From CAVYGM01 sp963768025 (GTDB lineage: Bacteria; Bacteroidota; Bacteroidia; Cytophagales; Spirosomataceae): 64,000 nt of DNA. The stretch spans positions 55,120-119,119 of the forward strand of contig CAVYGM010000036.1 of the NCBI GenBank assembly GCA_963768025.1, in the 5' to 3' direction. Both the position numbers and the translations under genes were made by a program. Shown here piece after piece: positions 1 to 8,428 of the stretch. The notes beneath the pieces were generated by a model that was not told the DNA's origin, did not search any database, and saw only the letters and a program-made list of their open reading frames with translations. Position 1 is the stretch's first letter, and the number at the start of each line of letters is the position of its first letter.

Positions 1-906
1 GCCATACCCGAACAGTTGCTGGAATTTACGGTATTCGGAAGGGATTTCGATCCGGATAGTATCCAAATGTCGGCCCAGGGAAGAGGATTTAACCTGGACA
101 CCTACGGTTTTAAATTCCCCACGATTGGTGGGAAGGGGGCTGTATCCCAAAAATTTTCCTGGAAACCACCGTGTACGATAAAAGTATCGGATACCCTGGC
201 GATAGATTTCAGGTTAACGGATTTGCGATGCAGCGCCAATACCCTTCAAGACCGGATCACGGTATTTTTTATACTTCAAAAATCAACCAATCGCCCCCCA
301 ACCGTACGCACCACCCTACCCTCCGATACCATCAGTCTGGTTCTGAATGCTACCCTTCCTGGCTCACTTACCTTTGATGTGATCGCAAACGACGTGGATA
401 CTACCCAACTATCCTTGTTTTGCGTGGGAAGAGGATTTTCCCTGGGGGAAGCAAGAATGGACTTTCTGAATAAAGTGGGCACGAGGGAAGTTATGAGCCC
501 ATTTGACTGGACACCCGATTGCTCCTTATTGAATGGGCAATCGCAACGACTCTTTGCCCTGGATTTTATTACCGAGGACAAAAGCTGCCTGGCAGCGCGA
601 GACACCTCTACGGTTTTTATCCTCATCAAGGATGTGCTCTCCGACGCCGTAATCAATCTCTCCAATGTAATTACGCCCAATCAGGATGGCAAGAATGATT
701 GTTTTCTTCTTACTTCTTTGCCACCGGATAATTGTATTCAGCAGTTTAAAGAATTTGTAGTGTACAATCGCTGGGGTAGTGAGATATTTAAAACAAACGA
801 CCGAAACCAGAATTGGTGCCCCACAGATGCGGCTACCGGAACCTATTTCTACCAGATCTGGTACACAAAATCCTCATTTAAGGGTACAATCTCCCTCATA
901 AAATAA
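1..906 (+). CDS. T9SS type B sorting domain protein, C-terminal part
   Basis: The reading frame is open at the window edge, so the N-terminus lies outside; about 301 residues are visible. The body contains two similar segments, each with a GRGF motif followed by an F/WxP pattern, suggesting repeated extracellular domains. The last about 85 residues match the gliding-motility-associated C-terminal domain: the VITPNQDGKND motif, then VVYNRWGSEIF, then ATGTYFYQIWY. This is the type B signal that directs cargo through the type IX secretion system to the cell surface. The protein is therefore inferred to be a large secreted or surface protein, possibly an adhesin; the ligand cannot be told. A strong terminator follows immediately. 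Confidence 0.88.
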   Translation, partial: AIPEQLLEFTVFGRDFDPDSIQMSAQGRGFNLDTYGFKFPTIGGKGAVSQKFSWKPPCTIKVSDTLAIDFRLTDLRCSANTLQDRITVFFILQKSTNRPPTVRTTLPSDTISLVLNATLPGSLTFDVIANDVDTTQLSLFCVGRGFSLGEARMDFLNKVGTREVMSPFDWTPDCSLLNGQSQRLFALDFITEDKSCLAARDTSTVFILIKDVLSDAVINLSNVITPNQDGKNDCFLLTSLPPDNCIQQFKEFVVYNRWGSEIFKTNDRNQNWCPTDAATGTYFYQIWYTKSSFKGTISLIK

Positions 907-940
907 AAAAAATGCTCACCTGTCGGTGAGCATTTTTTTG
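905..940 (+). terminator. Rho-independent terminator after the T9SS protein
   Basis: A perfect inverted repeat, AATGCTCACC / GGTGAGCATT with a TGTC loop, is flanked by an A run and followed by seven T. It overlaps the stop codon and probably also ends transcription of the CHRD gene arriving from the other strand, as the stem is A-rich on its left side. Confidence 0.85.
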
Positions 941-954
941 AAAAGTCTTAGCCT

Positions 955-1410
955 TTAAAATTCAGTCAACAGAATTTGACCACGGATTTCCCCTTGGGGA
1001 TACTCCTTGGTATGAATATTAATGTACAAGTTTCCAAACCTGAGTAAGTTTTCCAAGTCCTGAGACAGCGTTACAGAACCCGAGATCGGGGAGCTGGCTA
1101 CATTGGTGAACGGAACCACTACCGGACCAGAGGACCAGGCTGGCTGTGCTTTATGAATATGGGCAGCCGTAGGTGTTAATCCTTGATAGGTAACGTTATA
1201 GGTAAGTACCTTGGTAACTTTATTGTATTCAAGGACAGCCGAACCCTGCGCTGACGAAGTTGCCTTGGGTTGCGTGTTGCTACTATTGATGGTTGCTTCG
1301 TACTTCACCACATCTTCCTCATCTGGTCCTTCAAGATCACAAGACATCAGGCTACCGATCATAAACGCTCCCAACATAAAGACGGATAGTTTTCTCATTT
1401 GTTTTTTCAT
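955..1410 (-). CDS. CHRD domain lipoprotein
   Basis: 151 residues. A positively charged N-terminus and hydrophobic stretch end in the lipobox-like LMSC at about residues 21-24, so it should be an exported lipoprotein. The remainder has the CHRD domain pattern: a LxYNVTYxGLTP segment, AAHIHKA near residue 84, the PISGSVTLS strand, and a terminal YINIHT..YPxGEIRGQ. CHRD domains are found in chordin and in many bacterial secreted proteins; their molecular role in bacteria is not settled. It converges with the T9SS gene. Confidence 0.85.
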   Translation of the reverse strand: MKKQMRKLSVFMLGAFMIGSLMSCDLEGPDEEDVVKYEATINSSNTQPKATSSAQGSAVLEYNKVTKVLTYNVTYQGLTPTAAHIHKAQPAWSSGPVVVPFTNVASSPISGSVTLSQDLENLLRFGNLYINIHTKEYPQGEIRGQILLTEF

Positions 1411-1546
1411 AAATTTAATCAGTTTGAATTGATTTCGAAATATACATTAAAACACCTTTATAACCGTATTTACCAGGTGACTTGTTTTTTATATAGCCAA
1501 AAATTGTACCAGAAGGATCAAGTTGGCTTTCTTAATTTTGACCTGT

Positions 1547-2281
1547 CTAGATGACCCAAAGGTCGCTTTTTCTTACAAAAACTATTTTCCCGTCCCAAAT
1601 TACTCTATTCCAAAGATCACGCTCCCCGAGAATCATCAGCTTGTTTCCTTTTCTGAGGGAATGAACCAGTGGGGAGGCAGCAGAGGGGTATTCCCGGATG
1701 TAGGTAACATCCTTCCTCACCACGGCAGTTTTGTAATTGTTCGGGACGTTTAGAAGTGCCAGCAAAGCCACTAGATAAATGACTACCGCCCATTTGTGAC
1801 GCTTGTATATCATTTCCCCGTTTCTGTGCTTAATAAACATAACCGAAACTACATATAGGCCCAGCGTCAATAGGAGAATTGGGATATACCCCCCGTACCT
1901 GCGGTAAAATACCAGAAAATAGCTAAAATCATTGAACTCGTACCCTTCCAAACCATTTGCTATGGCGATGCTGCTTATTTTTTCGAGCAGAGCGATACTG
2001 GGTTGTTTCTGGGAAAGCAAGCTGAGGTAATACAGGCTCTCGGCCGGCTCATTTGCCTTTTCTGACAAAAACGACAGCTTCAAAAGTAAATTCGGATTGT
2101 ACTTTTCTACATTTTCGAAAATTCTTGCATATATTTTTTTTGCCTCGGTATACCTACCGATAGTAAACAGAGAATCAGCCAGGTGGGTATTGGTTTGTTG
2201 GGCCGAAACAACCCGTTTTTGAGCAATAAAAGCAATTAAAAATACACCTAGTATGAGGTATTTGTTAAGGGATGCTTGCAT
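1547..2281 (-). CDS. Membrane protein with TPR-like and SH3-like regions
   Basis: About 244 residues from the ATG at 2281. An in-frame ATG 33 bases upstream exists, but the chosen start begins directly before the signal-like hydrophobic segment. Order of regions: signal peptide, helical TPR-like part (residues about 25-110), two transmembrane segments with a charged loop between them, and a C-terminal bacterial SH3-like domain (YIREYPSAASPLVHSLRKGN...). The layout resembles the BatE-type proteins of Bacteroidota (signal, TPR, two membrane helices, SH3), but no bat genes are adjacent, so this is only a structural comparison. The function is unknown. Confidence 0.7.
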   Translation of the reverse strand: MQASLNKYLILGVFLIAFIAQKRVVSAQQTNTHLADSLFTIGRYTEAKKIYARIFENVEKYNPNLLLKLSFLSEKANEPAESLYYLSLLSQKQPSIALLEKISSIAIANGLEGYEFNDFSYFLVFYRRYGGYIPILLLTLGLYVVSVMFIKHRNGEMIYKRHKWAVVIYLVALLALLNVPNNYKTAVVRKDVTYIREYPSAASPLVHSLRKGNKLMILGERDLWNRVIWDGKIVFVRKSDLWVI

Positions 2282-2419
2282 AATATGGTCAATAATTCTA
2301 ATTTTGCATCGCAATTACGGAAATGGTTTGCGCCCCTCCTAGGAAATTGCACGATTCTTGGGTCCCAGTCAGCGGGCAGAAACATTGCCCTAAATGGTTA
2401 GATTCAAGAAAAAATAAAT

Positions 2420-2492
2420 GATTCCGTAGCTCAGCTGGTAGAGCAATACACTTTTAATGTATGGGTCCTGGGTTCGAATCCCAGCGGGATCA
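2420..2492 (+). tRNA. tRNA-Lys (TTT)
   Basis: A complete 73-nt cloverleaf. The acceptor GATTCCG pairs with CGGGATC (one G-T). The D arm is GCTC..GAGC, the anticodon stem ATACA/TGTAT encloses CTTTTAA giving anticodon TTT, and the T arm is CTGGG TTCGAAT CCCAG. The discriminator base is A; CCA is not encoded. An identical copy lies at 2689. Confidence 0.95.
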
Positions 2493-2506
2493 CTAAAATA
2501 ACAAAG

Positions 2507-2575
2507 TTAGCAATACACTTTTAATGTATGGGTTCTGGACGGTCGGCCGCTGCAGTTCGAATCCCAGCGGGATCA
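2507..2575 (+). repeat. Degenerate tRNA-Lys remnant
   Basis: It keeps the anticodon arm of the flanking tRNA-Lys genes exactly (ATACA CTTTTAA TGTAT) and the 3' half of the T arm plus acceptor (TTCGAATCCCAGCGGGATCA). It lacks the 5' acceptor and D arm, and has an unrelated GC-rich insert where the 5' half of the T arm should be. It cannot fold as a full tRNA. It is probably a decayed or misassembled tandem copy. Confidence 0.75.
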
Positions 2576-2581
2576 CTAGAA

Positions 2582-2637
2582 ACACACTTTGAATGTGTAG
2601 CAATACACTGTTTAAGTATGGGAGTTCCTCGTCGGAC
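2582..2637 (+). repeat. tRNA-like hairpins, second degenerate unit
   Basis: Two isolated anticodon-arm-like hairpins are visible. ACACA CTTTGAA TGTGT (2582-2598) would carry TTG. ATACA CTGTTTA AGTAT (2603-2619, one mismatch) would carry GTT. They are followed by a five-pair stem CCTCG/CGAGG resembling a T arm. No acceptor stem is present. Read as remnants of tRNA genes; low confidence as functional RNAs. Confidence 0.45.
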
Positions 2638-2688
2638 ACCGAGGAAATAATCCATAAGACCATTAGATTCCAAGAAACAAAAAATTAC

Positions 2689-2761
2689 GATTCCGTAGCT
2701 CAGCTGGTAGAGCAATACACTTTTAATGTATGGGTCCTGGGTTCGAATCCCAGCGGGATCA
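2689..2761 (+). tRNA. tRNA-Lys (TTT), second copy
   Basis: Identical over all 73 nt to the tRNA-Lys at 2420, with an intact acceptor, D, anticodon (TTT) and T arm. It is separated from the following tRNA-Leu by only six bases, so the two are probably cotranscribed. Confidence 0.95.
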
Positions 2762-2767
2762 CACAAT

Positions 2768-2851
2768 GTCCAGGTGGTGAAATTGGTAGACACGCTACTT
2801 TGAGGGGGTAGTGCCCTTACGGGTGTAGGAGTTCGACTCTCCTTCTGGACA
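2768..2851 (+). tRNA. tRNA-Leu (GAG)
   Basis: An 84-nt class II tRNA. The acceptor GTCCAGG pairs with TCTGGAC (one G-T). The anticodon stem CTACT/GGTAG encloses TTGAGGG giving GAG. It has a variable arm (TGCCCTTACGGGTG) and T arm AGGAG TTCGACT CTCCT. The discriminator is A. It is followed by a terminator. Confidence 0.93.
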
Positions 2852-2856
2852 CTTTT

Positions 2857-2894
2857 AAACTGCATTTTCGTTTTGAAAATGCAGTTTTTTTTGT
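2857..2894. terminator. Bidirectional terminator between tRNA-Leu and the kinase gene
   Basis: The inverted repeat ACTGCATTTTC / GAAAATGCAGT is followed by eight T on the + strand and preceded by a shorter A-rich tract. It is placed to end the tRNA transcript and also the deoxynucleoside kinase transcript from the other strand. Confidence 0.8.
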
Positions 2895-2918
2895 TTCAAT
2901 TTTTACCTGAGTTCTCGG

Positions 2919-3533
2919 TCAATCGTAGTATAACTCCCGGTTCAAAAGCTCCACAATCATCGCAAAATCTTCCTCCCGATTGGCAAAATCCATGTCGTTC
3001 ACATCAATGACCAGCAGTTTGCCATGATCGTAGGTAGCGGCAAAATTCTCGTAGTACGTATTCAAACTTTTGAGGTAGTCAATCGAAATATCCGATTCAA
3101 AGTCCCGTCCCCGTTTCTTTATTTGATGCGTGAGCTTCGGAATATCTGCTTTTAGGTAAATCATCAAATCAGGGGCATGCACCGCCTTGATGATCGTTTC
3201 GAATAGCATTAGGTAGCTTTGGTAATCACGCGCCGACATGACCTTGGAGTCGTACAGATTACGGGCAAAAATGTAAGCGTCCTCGTAGATGGTCCGGTCC
3301 TGAATGACGGTGGTGTAGGTTTGCGAACGGATTTTTTGCACTTGGGCAAACCGGCTATTTAAAAAGTAGATTTGCAGGTTAAAAGCCCACCTGCTCATGT
3401 CTTTATAGAAGTCGGATAAGTAGGGATTTCCTTCCACGGCTTCGTACAGAACTCCCCATCCGTAATGTTCCCCCAACATTTGGGTTAACGTAGTTTTTCC
3501 TGCACCGATATTTCCGGTAATGGCGATATGCAT
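2919..3533 (-). CDS. Deoxynucleoside kinase
   Basis: 204 residues, the usual size for the deoxyadenosine/deoxyguanosine kinase family. A Walker A loop, GNIGAGKTT, lies at residues 7-15. The family features EGNPYL (about 34-39, substrate-binding Glu) and QDRTIYEDAYIFA (about residue 87 onward, the D-R-S/T motif) follow. It should phosphorylate deoxynucleosides with ATP in the cytosol as the first step of nucleoside salvage. It is transcribed alone; a TAnnTTTG-type -7 element (TAACTTTG, minus strand 3575-3568) lies about 35 bases upstream without a clear -33 partner. Whether dA, dG or another nucleoside is preferred cannot be told from sequence. Confidence 0.9.
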   Translation of the reverse strand: MHIAITGNIGAGKTTLTQMLGEHYGWGVLYEAVEGNPYLSDFYKDMSRWAFNLQIYFLNSRFAQVQKIRSQTYTTVIQDRTIYEDAYIFARNLYDSKVMSARDYQSYLMLFETIIKAVHAPDLMIYLKADIPKLTHQIKKRGRDFESDISIDYLKSLNTYYENFAATYDHGKLLVIDVNDMDFANREEDFAMIVELLNRELYYD

Positions 3534-3636
3534 CTTTTTTGGTAGGATTAAAGTGAATTTGGTACGACAAAGTTAACGGCTTCGTTTCAATTAGAAAGTA
3601 GTACGGACGCTATTCTGGAAACACAAATCGCGAATT

Positions 3637-3668
3637 TATGGTCGAAATGGTTGCAATTCGTATCTTTG
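3637..3668 (+). promoter_or_regulatory. Bacteroidete-type promoter for trhO
   Basis: TATCTTTG (3661-3668) matches the TAnnTTTG -7 consensus. TATG (3637-3640), one mismatch from TTTG, lies exactly 20 bases upstream. The gene starts 23 bases downstream of the -7 box. Confidence 0.6.
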
Positions 3669-3690
3669 CAAGGCAGAAATAACTTTAAAA

Positions 3691-4698
3691 ATGAAAGAAT
3701 ACCTCGTTCTCCTATATTATAACTACGCCACGATTGACGATCCCACTACCTATCGTGACGAACATCATCTCTTCTGCTTAGAGCATAATTTACTGGGAAG
3801 GATCATAATTGCCAAAGAAGGACTTAATGGTACTGTCTCGGGCCTTAAAGAGGACTGTCAGGCGTACATGGAGTATATCGTGTCTGATGAGCGGTTTCAA
3901 GCTACCCAATTCAAAATAGACGAACAGGATTCTCACACGTTCTCAAAGCTGCACGTTCGGGTGAAGGAAGAAATTGTAAACTCAGACCTCCCCGTTAATC
4001 CGATGGTGAAAACCGGAAAACATCTCGATCCGGCAGAATTCAAACGAATGATGCATGATCCCGACGTGGTTTTGGTGGATATGCGTTCCAATTATGAGCA
4101 TTCGATTGGCCGCTTCAAGGGAGCTATTACATTTGATATGGAAAATTTGAGGGAGCTTCCGGATCATATGAAGGAGATTGACCATGTGAGGGATAAAAAA
4201 ATCATCACCTACTGCACCGGAGGAATCAAGTGTGAAAAAGCCAGTGCCTATCTGTTAGACCAGGGTTTTGAAAATGTGTACCAATTGCACGGGGGCATCA
4301 TCCGATACGGAATTGAGGAAGGTGGTGAAAATTTTGATGGTAAGTGTTATGTTTTTGACAATCGGGTTGCGGTAGAGGTCAACAAAGTAAACCCAACCGT
4401 GATTTCTACGTGCCACGTTTGCCATACTCCTTGCGATAGGATGGTTAACTGCGCTAACCCGGAATGCAACCTGCATGCTCCCATATGCGAAAGCTGCGGT
4501 GATACCCTGGATGGAGCTTGTTCGCCCGAATGTCAGACTCATCCGGCCCTTCGGCCCTACGACGGGACTGGGTATTATGCCGTTTCGAGCAATCATTACA
4601 ATCCGGTTCAGGGATTTAGAAGTTTTAGGAAAAACGAAAAAATCGACTACCAGCTAAAACAAAAAAGCAAGACCAAATCTTCAATAAAAGAGATTTGA
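3691..4698 (+). CDS. trhO: tRNA uridine(34) hydroxylase, rhodanese family
   Basis: 335 residues, the length usual for bacteroidete TrhO (YceA). There is an N-terminal acylphosphatase-like region (residues 1-95), then a rhodanese domain with the active-site loop CTGGIKCEKAS (catalytic Cys about 175), then a C-terminal Cys-rich segment (CHVCHTPCDRMVNC, CNLHAPIC, CESC) typical of the family and probably metal-binding. TrhO makes 5-hydroxyuridine at the wobble position of several tRNAs using O2. The start at 3691 follows a recognisable promoter at close range. The Lys/Ser-rich tail is not conserved. It may be cotranscribed with surE, 32 bases downstream. Confidence 0.92.
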   Translation: MKEYLVLLYYNYATIDDPTTYRDEHHLFCLEHNLLGRIIIAKEGLNGTVSGLKEDCQAYMEYIVSDERFQATQFKIDEQDSHTFSKLHVRVKEEIVNSDLPVNPMVKTGKHLDPAEFKRMMHDPDVVLVDMRSNYEHSIGRFKGAITFDMENLRELPDHMKEIDHVRDKKIITYCTGGIKCEKASAYLLDQGFENVYQLHGGIIRYGIEEGGENFDGKCYVFDNRVAVEVNKVNPTVISTCHVCHTPCDRMVNCANPECNLHAPICESCGDTLDGACSPECQTHPALRPYDGTGYYAVSSNHYNPVQGFRSFRKNEKIDYQLKQKSKTKSSIKEI

Positions 4699-4730
4699 AA
4701 CTAATTTGTGCAATCACTTAATCCCATCGA

Positions 4731-5561
4731 ATGGATAATTTTGAAATAGAGTCAACGGATATAAAAAGTAAGCCCCTTATTTTAGTCACGAATGACGATG
4801 GTATCACTTCTTTGGGGATAAGAACGCTGGTCGAGATCATGCAAACGGTAGGTGAGGTAGTGGTGGTGGCTCCCAATAGCCCCCAATCGGGCATGGGTCA
4901 CGCAATTACCATCGGCGAGCCGCTCCGTCTCTATTCTACCGAAATATTTGAGAATGTGGACGAATACGAATGCTCAGGTACCCCGGCGGATTGTGTAAAA
5001 CTAGCGAAGCATTATGTATTGAAAGACCGTACCCCCGACTTGGTGGTGAGTGGGATTAACCACGGTAGCAATAGCTCCATCAGTGTATTGTATTCGGGTA
5101 CGATGTCGGCGGCAATCGAAGCCGCAATCGAAGGAATTCCGGCAATTGGTTTTTCCGTGGGCGATTACCGGCCGAATGCCAGTTTTGACCACGTAAAGGA
5201 ACACGTCCTATCCATTGTGCAGGCCGCTTTGAAAAATGGGATTCCCAAAGGCATAGCGCTTAATGTAAATTTCCCGGCCCAATCGGAGGAACCAATTAAG
5301 GGGATCAAAATATGCCGACAGGCCAATGCCAAATGGCAAGAGAAATTTGATTATCGCAAAGACCCCTACGGTAGAGGGTACTTTTGGATGGCTGGGGATT
5401 TTGTCAACTACGATGTAAACAAAGAAGACACGGACGAGTGGGCCTTATCCCAGAATTATGCCTCGGTAGTACCCTGTCAGCACGATTTGACGGCCTATAC
5501 CACGCTTGAATCACTTTCGGCCTGGTCGTTTACCGAAACAACATTTCCGGAAGTGAAATAA
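4731..5561 (+). CDS. surE: 5'/3'-nucleotidase SurE
   Basis: 276 residues. The metal-binding NDDG lies at residues 21-24 after a strand LILVTNDDG, preceded by a short N-terminal extension. The other SurE signatures are present: APNSPQSGMGHAIT, SGTPADCVKLA, VVSGINHGSN and YSGTMSAAIEA. The enzyme dephosphorylates nucleoside 5'- and 3'-monophosphates in the cytosol and is linked to stationary-phase survival. It sits directly after trhO on the same strand. No defect is visible. Confidence 0.95.
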   Translation: MDNFEIESTDIKSKPLILVTNDDGITSLGIRTLVEIMQTVGEVVVVAPNSPQSGMGHAITIGEPLRLYSTEIFENVDEYECSGTPADCVKLAKHYVLKDRTPDLVVSGINHGSNSSISVLYSGTMSAAIEAAIEGIPAIGFSVGDYRPNASFDHVKEHVLSIVQAALKNGIPKGIALNVNFPAQSEEPIKGIKICRQANAKWQEKFDYRKDPYGRGYFWMAGDFVNYDVNKEDTDEWALSQNYASVVPCQHDLTAYTTLESLSAWSFTETTFPEVK

Positions 5562-5635
5562 GGGTATTTATTAAAACACCTGAAAGTACCCCTACTCAAA
5601 GAACCTTGATCAACATCCTTTAAAAAATACCAGAT

Positions 5636-7192
5636 ATGGCGATAATTGGAAGCTTGCTAAAACGAGGAATTCGATTTGGAAATTTGCTGGCTTCCCGTAA
5701 AAGGATACACCCTTTCCGTCAGCAAAAGAAAACCCTTTCGAAACTAGTGTCCAAAGCTCGTTACACCGAATTTGGGGAAAAATACAACTTTGAAGAAATC
5801 CTAAGTAGCTCTCTATTTGGAGAAAGACAGGAATTTTACGATAAATTCAAGGCCAATGTACCTGCCTACGACTACAACAAAATATACGCGGAATGGTGGA
5901 ACCGGCTGCTAAATGGTGAAAAAAATATTACCTGGCCGGGACGGGTTAAATACTTCGCCCTGAGTTCGGGGACTTCAGAATCCTCCACCAAGCACATACC
6001 AGTGACCAACGCCATGTCAAAGGCCATGCAGCGGACGAGCATTCGGCAGATACTGAGCTTGGGTAAATACAAGAATCTACCCGATAAACTGTATGAGAAA
6101 GGGTTCCTGATGCTGGGTGGAAGTACCAGTTTGAACGAAAAAGGAAACCATTTCGAAGGCGATCTGAGCGGAATCAATGCCAGTCAAATCCCTTTCTGGT
6201 TTAAGCCTTATTATAAACCGGGTGAAAAAATTGCCGCTGAGACCGACTGGGCTCTAAAACTCGAAGAAATCACCTTACAGGCAAAGGATTGGGATATCGG
6301 GTTTATTGTGGGCGTTCCAGCCTGGATCCAATTGTTGATGGAAAAAATAATTGACCATTATAAGGTTAACACCATTCACGATATTTGGCCCAATTTGTTG
6401 GTTTTCGGTCATGGGGGGGTCTCGTTTGAACCCTATCGAAAAGGGTTTGAGCAGTTACTAGGAAAACCCCTCATCTACATTGATACCTACCTGGCATCGG
6501 AAGGATTTCTGGCGTATCAGCGCCGTCCCAGCGCCGCGGGTATGCAGCTGGTACTGGACAACGGGATCTTTTTCGAATTTGTGCCCTTCAATGACGTAAA
6601 CTTCAACCCCGATGGCGATATGGTTGCCAATCCCGAAACTCTGATGATAGATCAGGTGGAGGAAGGGAAAGAATACGCTCTGCTTATATCTACCTGCGCC
6701 GGAGCGTGGCGGTACCTGATTGGAGATACCGTCAAGTTCATCGATAAGGAGCGGGCTGAAATCATAATTACCGGCCGGACCAAACATTTCCTAAGCTTGT
6801 GCGGAGAACACCTTTCGGTAGATAACATGAACAAAGCCGTTGACCTGGTTTCAAACGAGCTGGGAATCACAATCAAGGAATTTACGGTGGCGGGTATCTC
6901 CCATGAGTCCTTATTTGCCCATCATTGGTACCTAGGCAGTGATCAACAGGTGGATCCAGAGGTGATTAAAAATCTCATCGATAAAAAACTAAATCAGCTG
7001 AACGACGACTACGCCGTAGAACGGAAGCATGCCTTAAAGGATATTTTCGTCACCGTTTTGCCCAATTCGGCATTTTATGGTTGGATGGAAACCAAAGGCA
7101 AGCTGGGAGGACAACACAAATTCCCCCGCGTGCTGAAGAAAAATCTAATTGAAGATTGGGAAACTTACCTGAAACTAAATCGGTATCAGTAA
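5636..7192 (+). CDS. GH3 family acyl-adenylating protein
   Basis: 518 residues, full length for the GH3 (auxin-responsive promoter) family in Bacteroidota. Visible features are the ATP-binding loop around ALSSGTSESSTKHIPVT (about residues 108-124), the YLASEGFLAYQ region, and the FIDKERAEIIITGRTKHFLSLCGEHLS segment that forms the adenylate pocket. Plant GH3 enzymes conjugate amino acids to acyl acids; bacterial members are conserved in Cytophagales but their substrate is not established as far as I know. It lies after surE on the same strand with a 74-base gap, so it could have its own promoter. Confidence 0.88.
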   Translation: MAIIGSLLKRGIRFGNLLASRKRIHPFRQQKKTLSKLVSKARYTEFGEKYNFEEILSSSLFGERQEFYDKFKANVPAYDYNKIYAEWWNRLLNGEKNITWPGRVKYFALSSGTSESSTKHIPVTNAMSKAMQRTSIRQILSLGKYKNLPDKLYEKGFLMLGGSTSLNEKGNHFEGDLSGINASQIPFWFKPYYKPGEKIAAETDWALKLEEITLQAKDWDIGFIVGVPAWIQLLMEKIIDHYKVNTIHDIWPNLLVFGHGGVSFEPYRKGFEQLLGKPLIYIDTYLASEGFLAYQRRPSAAGMQLVLDNGIFFEFVPFNDVNFNPDGDMVANPETLMIDQVEEGKEYALLISTCAGAWRYLIGDTVKFIDKERAEIIITGRTKHFLSLCGEHLSVDNMNKAVDLVSNELGITIKEFTVAGISHESLFAHHWYLGSDQQVDPEVIKNLIDKKLNQLNDDYAVERKHALKDIFVTVLPNSAFYGWMETKGKLGGQHKFPRVLKKNLIEDWETYLKLNRYQ

Positions 7193-7221
7193 TCTGAACT
7201 CGTTGGATCCTTATTTTAGGG

Positions 7222-7834
7222 TTAAAAGAAGGCTGAATAAGCGATTTGCAAGGCAATAAAAACAAATACGACCCCCGTCACTCTATTAAAAACGGTAACA
7301 GTACGGGGGTTAAAAATTCGCTTTGAGTTTGTGGGCTGATAAAGCAATGCCTGATTCTGTAATGAAAACAGCTAATAAACTTGCTCCAAAAAATAAAAGT
7401 ATCTGGTTGAATTCGTAGTGGAGTGTAGATCGGATGTAGGTAGCAATGGTCACCCAACTGATGAAGTTTACCGGATTCAATCCATTTAGTAAAAAGCCCG
7501 TTGAAAAATAAAAGATAAAGTTTCCAATTCTGGTTTTTGGATAGGCTAGCTGCGGCTGATTCCGAACAATGTTGTTGATTCCCAGGATCAGAAGGAAAAC
7601 AACTCCTGCGCCGGACATCCATTTCTCAAAATTATCAACATGGGGCAGTAAGGCAGTCCCGAAAATAGCAAAAAAGACAAATATAGCGTCGCAAACAACT
7701 ACCCCGAAAGCGATTTTGACCCCGCTTCGGTAGCCGTTGTCCACACTACTCTGAACAAGTGAAAAGAAGACGGTGCCAAAAGTCAAACAGAGTAATACGC
7801 CGGTGAGGAGACCATACAGGAGTGATGCCAGCAT
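7222..7834 (-). CDS. LysE/RhtB-family exporter (frameshifted)
   Basis: An inner-membrane amino-acid exporter of the LysE type with hydrophobic helices throughout; the LNPVNFISWV motif is typical. The uninterrupted frame stops early after KANF at 7310. One base removed from the T5 run (minus strand; plus 7312-7316) restores a perfect continuation, NPRTVTVFNRVTGVV and a last helix ending AYSAFF, with a stop at 7222. The full protein is then about 204 residues, the normal family size. So the truncation is a one-base homopolymer insertion, probably a sequencing error. It starts one base after the NUDIX stop codon, which makes a two-gene operon. The substrate is unknown. Confidence 0.82.
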
Positions 7835-7835
7835 A

Positions 7836-8381
7836 TCAGATTTTTTTTATTCGGGCGGCCATCAGAATACCGCACACCGATAGGGCATCGGTAATTTCTG
7901 ACCGCATCACCATGTCTACCGCCTCAGAGAGTGGCACCTTTTTAACTGCCAACTCCTCCGTATCCTCCGGTTCCTGCTCAAATTGTTCCAGTTCTTCCGC
8001 TATAAAAAGAAAGCCTTCCTCATCCGTGGCGGAGTTGGAGGTATGAATTCGGGCAATTTTTGTCCAGCTTTTGGCGATAAGTCCGGTTTCTTCTTTCAGT
8101 TCCCGTTTTGCCGCGTCCAGGGCTTCTTCGTGCAATGGACCGCCGCCTTCGGGAATTTCCCAAGAGTACTCATTTAGGGTATAGCGAAATTGGCCCACGA
8201 GGTACAGGTTATTATCAGCATCAAGGGGAATAATTCCAACGGCTTTGTTTTTAAAAGAAACCAGCCCGTAAATGCCCTCTTTGCCAGCCGGATTGATCAC
8301 GTCCCGGTGATGAAGTTTGAGCCAGGGGTTTTCATAGACAACTTTATCCGTGAGGGTTTCCCAATTATTATCGGTGGTCAT
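7836..8381 (-). CDS. NUDIX hydrolase, ADP-ribose pyrophosphatase-like
   Basis: 181 residues. The Nudix box lies at about residues 79-101 (GGGPLHEEALDAAKREL then KEETGL), with the Mg-binding REL.EE intact. The flanking sequence (VGQFRYTLNEYSWEIPEGG) is typical of the ADP-ribose/GDP-mannose subgroup. It hydrolyses nucleoside diphosphates linked to another moiety; the true substrate cannot be fixed from sequence. It is the first gene of an operon with the LysE-type exporter. Confidence 0.9.
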   Translation of the reverse strand: MTTDNNWETLTDKVVYENPWLKLHHRDVINPAGKEGIYGLVSFKNKAVGIIPLDADNNLYLVGQFRYTLNEYSWEIPEGGGPLHEEALDAAKRELKEETGLIAKSWTKIARIHTSNSATDEEGFLFIAEELEQFEQEPEDTEELAVKKVPLSEAVDMVMRSEITDALSVCGILMAARIKKI

Positions 8382-8428
8382 AACTACTATATTCTTGGTA
8401 CCTTTGTGGTGTTTGAAAACGATTAATA

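Noticed and set aside
2521..2865. Open frame of 114 codons on the minus strand across the tRNA array
   Set aside because: It runs through two intact tRNA genes on the other strand and has no protein-like conservation; the tRNAs explain the sequence.
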